A stretch of DNA of 64,000 bases from an uncultured Oscillospiraceae bacterium. Its GTDB lineage: Bacteria > Bacillota > Clostridia > Oscillospirales > Oscillospiraceae. This document shows, piece by piece, positions 59,327 through 64,000 of this stretch (within the stretch, counting starts at the first letter, position 1; each line of letters begins with the position of its first letter). The stretch spans positions 92,758-156,757 of the forward strand of contig CAJFQQ010000008.1 in NCBI GenBank assembly GCA_904419145.1. Direction: 5' to 3'. The position numbers and the translations under genes were made by a program. The notes under the pieces are model-generated. The model was not told where the DNA came from. It saw only the letters and a list, made by a program, of their open reading frames with translations, and ran no database searches.

Positions 59327-60760
59327 TCAGGAGCGTTTCCAGGCGTTGGCGCTGAAGAGCACCATCACCGGCAGCAGCTCCAGCCGTCCGATAATCATGC
59401 ACATGGAGAGGACCAGCTTGGAGAAGCCGGAATAGGCGGCGTAGCTGCTCATGGGGCCCACGCCCTCCAAGCCAGGTCCCACGTTGCCGATGCAGGAGGC
59501 CACGGCACTGAAATTGGTCACCATGGAGAAGTCATCCAGGGACACCAGCAGCACCGCCAGCAGCATAATCAGCATGTAGGCGCCGATAAAGATATGGACA
59601 GAACGGAGATTACCCTCATCCACCACCTGGCCATCCAGCTTCACCACATTGACCTCCCGGGGATGGATCACCTGCCGGACCTCCCGGCGAATGGACCGCA
59701 GCAGAAGCAGCAGGCGGGAACACTTGATGGCGCCGCCGGTGGAGCCGGCGCAGGCTCCAATGAACATCAGAAGGATCAGGAGGAAGCGGGAGAACTCCGG
59801 CCACAGGTCGAAGTTGGTGCTGGCAAAGCCGGTGGTGGAGATAATGGAGCTGACCTGGAAAGCGGCATGGCGGATGGCATCGGCGCCGCTGTACATGGGC
59901 CAGATATCAATGGCAATCAGTGCCGTGCTGCCCACCACCACAATGAGGAAGAACCGCAGCTCGTCGCTGCGCAGGGCCTGCTTCACCTTACCGCACAGTA
60001 CCAGAAAGTAGAGGGCAAAGTTGATGGAAAACAGGAGCATGAAGATGGTACAGGCAATCTCAATGGCGGGACTGCCATAGGCGGCGATGGAGGTGTTTCG
60101 AATGGAAAATCCGCCGGTACCGGCAATGGCAAAGGAGTTGACGATACTGTCAAACCAGGGCATCCCCACCAGGTGCAGCACAATGATCTCAATGACCGTC
60201 ATGCCGCAGTAGATGCTGTAGAGGATCTTGGAGGATTGGCTGGCTTTTGGCACCAGCTTGCTGACGATCGGCCCCGGGCTTTCCGCCTTCATCAGCTGTA
60301 AGGTCCGCCCGCCCAGGTTCGGCAGCAAAGCAATGGTCAATACCAGCACCCCCATACCGCCCAACCAGTGCATGAAGGAGCGCCAGAACAGGATGCCCTT
60401 TGGCAGGGGCTCCACCGCTGTCAGAATGGAGGCGCCTGTGGTGGTAAAGCCGGAGACCGCCTCAAAGAAGCAGTCGATATAGGTCTCAAAATAGCCGCTG
60501 AAGTAGAAAGGCAGCGCGCCAAATGCCGCTACCAGCAGCCAAGTCAATGCCACAGCAAAGAATCCTTCCCGCGGGAAAAAATGATCGTCACTTTTCAGAA
60601 CAGAAAAAATTGCGCCCACCAAAACCAGCAGTGGAAGGGTATAGAGGAACGGTGCCGGATCCTCACCATAGAGGAAGCCCACCGCTAATGGCAGCAACAT
60701 GGCTCCGGCCTCTACCAGCAAAGTCTTGCCGGTGATACGGAATACCAGCTTGAAATTCAT
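59327..60760 (-). CDS. trkH: Trk/Ktr potassium transporter, membrane subunit
   Basis: A 477-residue potassium channel-like transporter with four pore repeats. The selectivity-filter turns are visible: SGFTTTGASI (about 104), AIAGTGGFSI (about 213), SSIISTTGFAST (about 304) and ASCIGNVGPGL (about 424). It works with the TrkA protein encoded just upstream, whose stop overlaps its start by four bases. It imports potassium using the membrane potential. Confidence 0.94.
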   Translation of the reverse strand: MNFKLVFRITGKTLLVEAGAMLLPLAVGFLYGEDPAPFLYTLPLLVLVGAIFSVLKSDDHFFPREGFFAVALTWLLVAAFGALPFYFSGYFETYIDCFFEAVSGFTTTGASILTAVEPLPKGILFWRSFMHWLGGMGVLVLTIALLPNLGGRTLQLMKAESPGPIVSKLVPKASQSSKILYSIYCGMTVIEIIVLHLVGMPWFDSIVNSFAIAGTGGFSIRNTSIAAYGSPAIEIACTIFMLLFSINFALYFLVLCGKVKQALRSDELRFFLIVVVGSTALIAIDIWPMYSGADAIRHAAFQVSSIISTTGFASTNFDLWPEFSRFLLILLMFIGACAGSTGGAIKCSRLLLLLRSIRREVRQVIHPREVNVVKLDGQVVDEGNLRSVHIFIGAYMLIMLLAVLLVSLDDFSMVTNFSAVASCIGNVGPGLEGVGPMSSYAAYSGFSKLVLSMCMIIGRLELLPVMVLFSANAWKRS

Positions 60761-62148
60761 TGTACGCCCCCCAATTCAATGCGGGAGTCCTCATAAATGT
60801 CATTAATATCCAGGGTACGGTGATTGCGTGATACCAGAATCACTGTGTCGCCGGATGTAATCACAGAGGAGCCATCCGGGATGATGATACGGTCCTGGTG
60901 GATCAAGACCGCAATCAGGATTCCCTTTTTCAAATGCAGCTCCCGGAGCGGCACACCCTGGTGTCGGGTGGTCTCGTTCACCAGAAATTCCATGGCCTCC
61001 GCATTGCCATCGGCAATCTTGTACAGGGCGTTCATCACACTGCCCTTGGAGTTCTGCATCCCCCGCACCACCTGGAGGATCTGCCCGGCAGTGATCAGCT
61101 TGGGTGAGACCACGCTGTCCAGGCCGGCAGCCCGGGCAATCCCGGTATAGTTCTGGCGGTTAGACTTGGCAATAACTTTGGAGATGCCCTGCTGCAGGGC
61201 GTACAGGGAAATAATCAGATTGTCCTCGTCCCGGTCCGTGAGGGCTACAAAGGCATCGTAGGCCGTTACATTCTCCTCCTCCAGCAGCTCGTGGTCCGTA
61301 CCGTCGCCGCAGATGATAGCGGCCTTGGGCAGCGCCTCACTGAGCTGGCGGCAGCGCTCCATGTCCTGCTCGATGATCTTTACCTTCATCCCCAGCTTTT
61401 CCAGCATCACCGTCAAGTAGTGGGCGATACGCCCGCCGCCTACAATCATAACTGTGCGGCTTTTCTGTGTATAACGGCCCAAAAGGCGGAAAAAAGAACC
61501 CAAGCCGCCGGGCTGCCCAATCAGATAGAGCCGGTCGCCGACTTTGGGCACAAAGGAACCATCCGGGATGATAACCTCCCCGTCCTCCCGCTCCGCTGCG
61601 CAGAAAAGCAGGGGGAGACCTTGAAACTTTTTACTCTGTTCGGAAAGGGGCTGCCCGACCAGGAAGTCATCTTGCCGCACCCGGAAGCTGATCATCTCCA
61701 CACGTCCCCGATAAAATGTCTCCAGATTGGCAGCCGTGGGGAATCGGAGCAACTGGGATATCTCCAGGGCTGTGGCATTTTCCGGATTAATCACCAAATC
61801 AATCCCCAATTCCCCCTTCAGCGCCGCCATGTCCTTCGCATATTCCACATTGCGCACCCGGGCAATGGTATACTTTGCTCCCAGGCGCTTGGCGGTGAGG
61901 CAGCAGACCATGTTCACTTCGTCCATGCCGGTCACCGCAATCAAGATATCCGCCGCCTCGACACCAGCCTCCCTCAGTGTTGCAATGGATGCGCCATTCC
62001 CTTTCACTCCCATGACATCCAGAAGTTCTGAGGCCCTGCGCAAAGCCGCGTCATTGGTATCAATGATCGTGACATCGTGATTTTCCCTGGAGAGATGTTC
62101 TGCCAGCGTATAGCCGACCTTCCCTTCTCCAACAATGATGATGTTCAA
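60757..62148 (-). CDS. trkA: Trk system potassium uptake protein TrkA
   Basis: A 463-residue cytoplasmic gating subunit with two RCK_N plus RCK_C units. First Rossmann loop IIVGEGKVGYTLAEHL (4-19), VKGNGAS; second unit VMIVGGGRIAHYL (about 231) and CGDGTDHELL. Acidic ends of the beta-strands (IIDTND, IIEQDME) suggest NAD(H)/ATP binding. It is the first gene of a two-gene operon with trkH. Confidence 0.95.
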   Translation of the reverse strand: MNIIIVGEGKVGYTLAEHLSRENHDVTIIDTNDAALRRASELLDVMGVKGNGASIATLREAGVEAADILIAVTGMDEVNMVCCLTAKRLGAKYTIARVRNVEYAKDMAALKGELGIDLVINPENATALEISQLLRFPTAANLETFYRGRVEMISFRVRQDDFLVGQPLSEQSKKFQGLPLLFCAAEREDGEVIIPDGSFVPKVGDRLYLIGQPGGLGSFFRLLGRYTQKSRTVMIVGGGRIAHYLTVMLEKLGMKVKIIEQDMERCRQLSEALPKAAIICGDGTDHELLEEENVTAYDAFVALTDRDEDNLIISLYALQQGISKVIAKSNRQNYTGIARAAGLDSVVSPKLITAGQILQVVRGMQNSKGSVMNALYKIADGNAEAMEFLVNETTRHQGVPLRELHLKKGILIAVLIHQDRIIIPDGSSVITSGDTVILVSRNHRTLDINDIYEDSRIELGGVQ

Positions 62149-62216
62149 TCCATCTCCACCCTTTCTTTTTCGGCATTGTATGTGCCGCCACGCTGTCCCT
62201 TTGTTTATATTTTTTT

Positions 62217-62245
62217 ATATTAGCACATGAAAATGAGGGTTACAA
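62217..62245 (-). promoter_or_regulatory. Candidate promoter of trkA-trkH
   Basis: Minus strand: -35 TTGTAA (62245-62240), 17-base spacer ending TGC, -10 TAATAT (62222-62217). Confidence 0.5.
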
Positions 62246-62277
62246 CACCGGATCATGTGTTTTATCAGCGGCGCAGC

Positions 62278-62321
62278 AAAAAAATGCACCAACTGCGGAA
62301 AAGCAGCTGGCGCGTTTTTTC
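62278..62321 (-). terminator. Terminator after the SDR gene
   Basis: Minus strand GCGCCAGCTGC / GCAGTTGGTGC stem with G-U pairs, loop TTTTCC, then ATTTTTTT. Confidence 0.85.
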
Positions 62322-62370
62322 TCACGAGGCTTTTCAAATTGTAGTGAACGCTGCAGCAATCGCTATCCCT

Positions 62371-63219
62371 TCAGCGCCTGCCCATATAGTACCAGCGCAG
62401 CAGACAGAGGAACAGGCGGTCTCCCATCACGCCCCGGCTTTTGATGAGCAGCCGCTGCCCCAAGCCGCCTGCGGTGTAGCGAAAGCGCCTTCCCTCCCGC
62501 TCCACTAGATGCTCCACCAGTGCCGCCAGCACCTCTGGCGAACTGCCGCCGGTTTCATCTTTTTCAATACGGGCCAACGCCCTCCGACAATAGGGGGCAT
62601 AGGGGGATCCCTCACCTACCACTTTCCGGCTAGCAGTAAATTTTGTCTGGAAATCCCCTGGTTCAACCAAAAGCACCCTCACCCCGAAGGGGGCGACCTC
62701 ACTCCGCAGCGCTTCGCTATATCCTTCCACAGCATACTTGGAAGCACTGTAAGCTCCTTGAAAGGGCAGTCCTACCAATCCCCCCAGAGAACTGATATTG
62801 ATAATCGTCCCCCGCCTCTGGCTCCGCATCGTCGGCAGGGCACAGCGGCACAAACGGGCCATAGCGAAAAAGTTCAACTCCATCAGATGGTGCAGCTGCC
62901 CGTCATCTGTATCCTCCAGGGCCCCTCCAATCCCCATGCCGGCATCGTTAATCAACACATCCAGGCGCCCCTGCTCCGCCAATACTGTATCAACAGCCCT
63001 CTGTGCTGTTTCCGGCTCGCAAAGATCCCCGCGGATATATCCTGTCAAGATAGTCTGCAGTTCCGGGTCATTCAATTCCCTGCGGCTGATACCATAAACC
63101 CGATGGCCGCTTTTCCCCAGCCTCAGGGCCATTTCCCGCCCAAAGCCGGATGATACGCCGGAGAGGAGGATCACTGCACGCTCCTCCCGTCCTCTTTCCT
63201 GTCCTGTCCTCTTTCCCAT
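62371..63219 (-). CDS. Short-chain dehydrogenase/reductase
   Basis: A 282-residue classical SDR. The nucleotide loop is SGVSSGFGREMA (about 19-30; the TGxxxGxG form with S for T), NDAGMGIGG, catalytic Ser in INISSLGG, and YSASKYAVEG with the Tyr-x3-Lys pair. ATG 63219 follows GGGAGAG; the protein starts with a Lys/Arg-rich stretch. NAD(P)-dependent reduction of a small carbonyl compound is likely; substrate unknown. Confidence 0.9.
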   Translation of the reverse strand: MGKRTGQERGREERAVILLSGVSSGFGREMALRLGKSGHRVYGISRRELNDPELQTILTGYIRGDLCEPETAQRAVDTVLAEQGRLDVLINDAGMGIGGALEDTDDGQLHHLMELNFFAMARLCRCALPTMRSQRRGTIINISSLGGLVGLPFQGAYSASKYAVEGYSEALRSEVAPFGVRVLLVEPGDFQTKFTASRKVVGEGSPYAPYCRRALARIEKDETGGSSPEVLAALVEHLVEREGRRFRYTAGGLGQRLLIKSRGVMGDRLFLCLLRWYYMGRR

Positions 63220-63380
63220 ATCAGATTCTCTCCCAAAGCCGGGGTGTACAAATTGCTCCAAACCCCACCATATATCACAATATTAGCATAATAGAAACAT
63301 GCACTTATGTTATATCACATTTTTATCCTTTCTGCCAGCACAAGCCGCATATTTCCTATCCGCCCTTTCTAACGGCAAAG

Positions 63381-63410
63381 GGAGGCGTTCCCCTTTTGGG
63401 GAACGCCTCC
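63381..63410 (-). terminator. Hairpin after the URO-D-like gene
   Basis: Perfect 13-bp stem GGAGGCGTTCCCC (63381-63393), loop TTTT, GGGGAACGCCTCC (63398-63410). The T run on the minus strand is short (TTT). Confidence 0.65.
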
Positions 63411-63469
63411 TTGATACTATAAAGCCATGCTGCCTGCTGACTATCGGCTGGGAACCAGCCGAACACATC

Positions 63470-64000
63470 TCAGCCGGGGAAAAATTCCTTGCTGATCTTG
63501 TCGATCTCCTCGGACAGCATCTCATAGACACCCGGGAAGATGGTGGACGGGCCGCCCATGGTGTTGCAGGGGATGTAGTACTTCTTCTGTGTACCGTTCT
63601 CCCGGCAGGCCTTCTCCGCCACTTCGTGGACGATCTCGCGGGTGGACCCATCGAAGTCGATCTTGGCGCTGTCGATGCCGCCCATGAAGGAAATCTTGCC
63701 GCCATACTGCTTGATCAGCTCAGGGATGTTGTTGCTGGACATGACGCCCTGCCAAATATCCACGCCCATGTCGATCATGAACGGCACAAAGGTGGCGGCA
63801 TAGGAATCAGAGTGATGGACAATCAGTTCCACGCCGTGATCCTTGTAGTAGCCGTAGACCTGTTTATAACCGTCCAGATAGAACTCCTCGAACATATCCT
63901 TGGACATGAAGGTGGAGGTCTGGCTGCCCCAGTCGTCGTGATGGAACAGGGCATCGGGCTTCAGATGGCTGCAGATCCCCTCAGCCAGCTCCAGCTCAAA
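63470..64000 (-). CDS. Uroporphyrinogen decarboxylase (URO-D) family protein, partial
   Basis: The last 176 codons of a gene whose 5' part lies beyond the right edge. Visible motifs: HHDDWGSQTSTFMS near the edge (the HDDWGSQ box of the URO-D/methyltransferase MtaA-like group), VELIVHHSDSYAATFVPFMI, ISFMGGIDSAKIDF and the closing GPSTIFPGVYEM. The family contains heme-pathway decarboxylases and many corrinoid/methyl-transfer relatives in anaerobes. The DDWGS type fits the second group. No heme genes are nearby. Confidence 0.85.
   Translation of the reverse strand, partial: FELELAEGICSHLKPDALFHHDDWGSQTSTFMSKDMFEEFYLDGYKQVYGYYKDHGVELIVHHSDSYAATFVPFMIDMGVDIWQGVMSSNNIPELIKQYGGKISFMGGIDSAKIDFDGSTREIVHEVAEKACRENGTQKKYYIPCNTMGGPSTIFPGVYEMLSEEIDKISKEFFPG

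Overview
The window is GC-rich DNA (third codon positions strongly G/C, several terminators with long G/C stems) from a Gram-positive anaerobe. The best guess is a gut Clostridia member of the Oscillospiraceae/Flavonifractor type. This rests on the short HisG plus HisZ system, Bce-like ABC transporter modules, an endonuclease Q-like/UvrD fusion, a DUF1538 transporter with a PII-like partner, and SigA-type promoters that often carry an extended -10 TG. The assignment is inference; there is no rRNA in the window. I see no tRNA, CRISPR array, insertion sequence or prophage.

Layout. 0-5.5 kb: the end of a cardiolipin synthase, a GNAT, a three-gene lipid cluster on the minus strand (CrtO-like acyltransferase, MGDG-synthase-type glycosyltransferase, PAP2 phosphatase), a small membrane protein and an HD protein. 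5.6-8.9 kb: prfC (RF3) behind an unusual leader holding an 80-bp duplication of its own start and three chained small ORFs, then a NifS-like enzyme. 9-14 kb: a four-gene operon with a RuBisCO-like protein, an FGGY kinase, a class III PLP enzyme and a HAD phosphatase, under a strong promoter with an overlapping palindrome. 14.3-15.5 kb: CYTH protein and TetR regulator. 15.6-24 kb: a complete histidine operon, hisZGDCBHAF-IE-K. 24-34 kb: aminotransferase with an apparent frameshift, aldo/keto reductase, YaaA, RNA methyltransferase, EndoQ-like/UvrD fusion, YhaM-like nuclease and BirA. 34-43 kb, all minus strand: ALDH, MerR and zinc alcohol dehydrogenase; then split transketolase with an SCP2-like protein; then a divergent class III PLP enzyme with a second SCP2-like protein. 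43-48.6 kb: phosphoesterase, GNAT, Tag, small proteins, two-component system and HD protein. 48.7-59 kb: two BceAB-like ABC modules separated by NUDIX, MarR, DUF1538 and PII-like genes. 59.3-64 kb: TrkH/TrkA potassium uptake, an SDR, and the C-terminal half of a URO-D family protein.

How the genes work together. The his genes make histidine from PRPP and ATP without an obvious gap. The RuBisCO-like operon reads as a catabolic or salvage route: kinase, then enolase/isomerase/decarboxylase-type chemistry, then phosphatase, plus a PLP step. The 34-43 kb block (polyol-type dehydrogenase, ALDH, transketolase halves, PLP enzyme, SCP2-like proteins) looks like a second carbohydrate route with similar logic. 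Its substrate cannot be read from the sequence. The two-component system and the two ABC/FtsX modules look like an envelope-stress or peptide-resistance unit; a Bce-type inverted repeat sits upstream of the second module.
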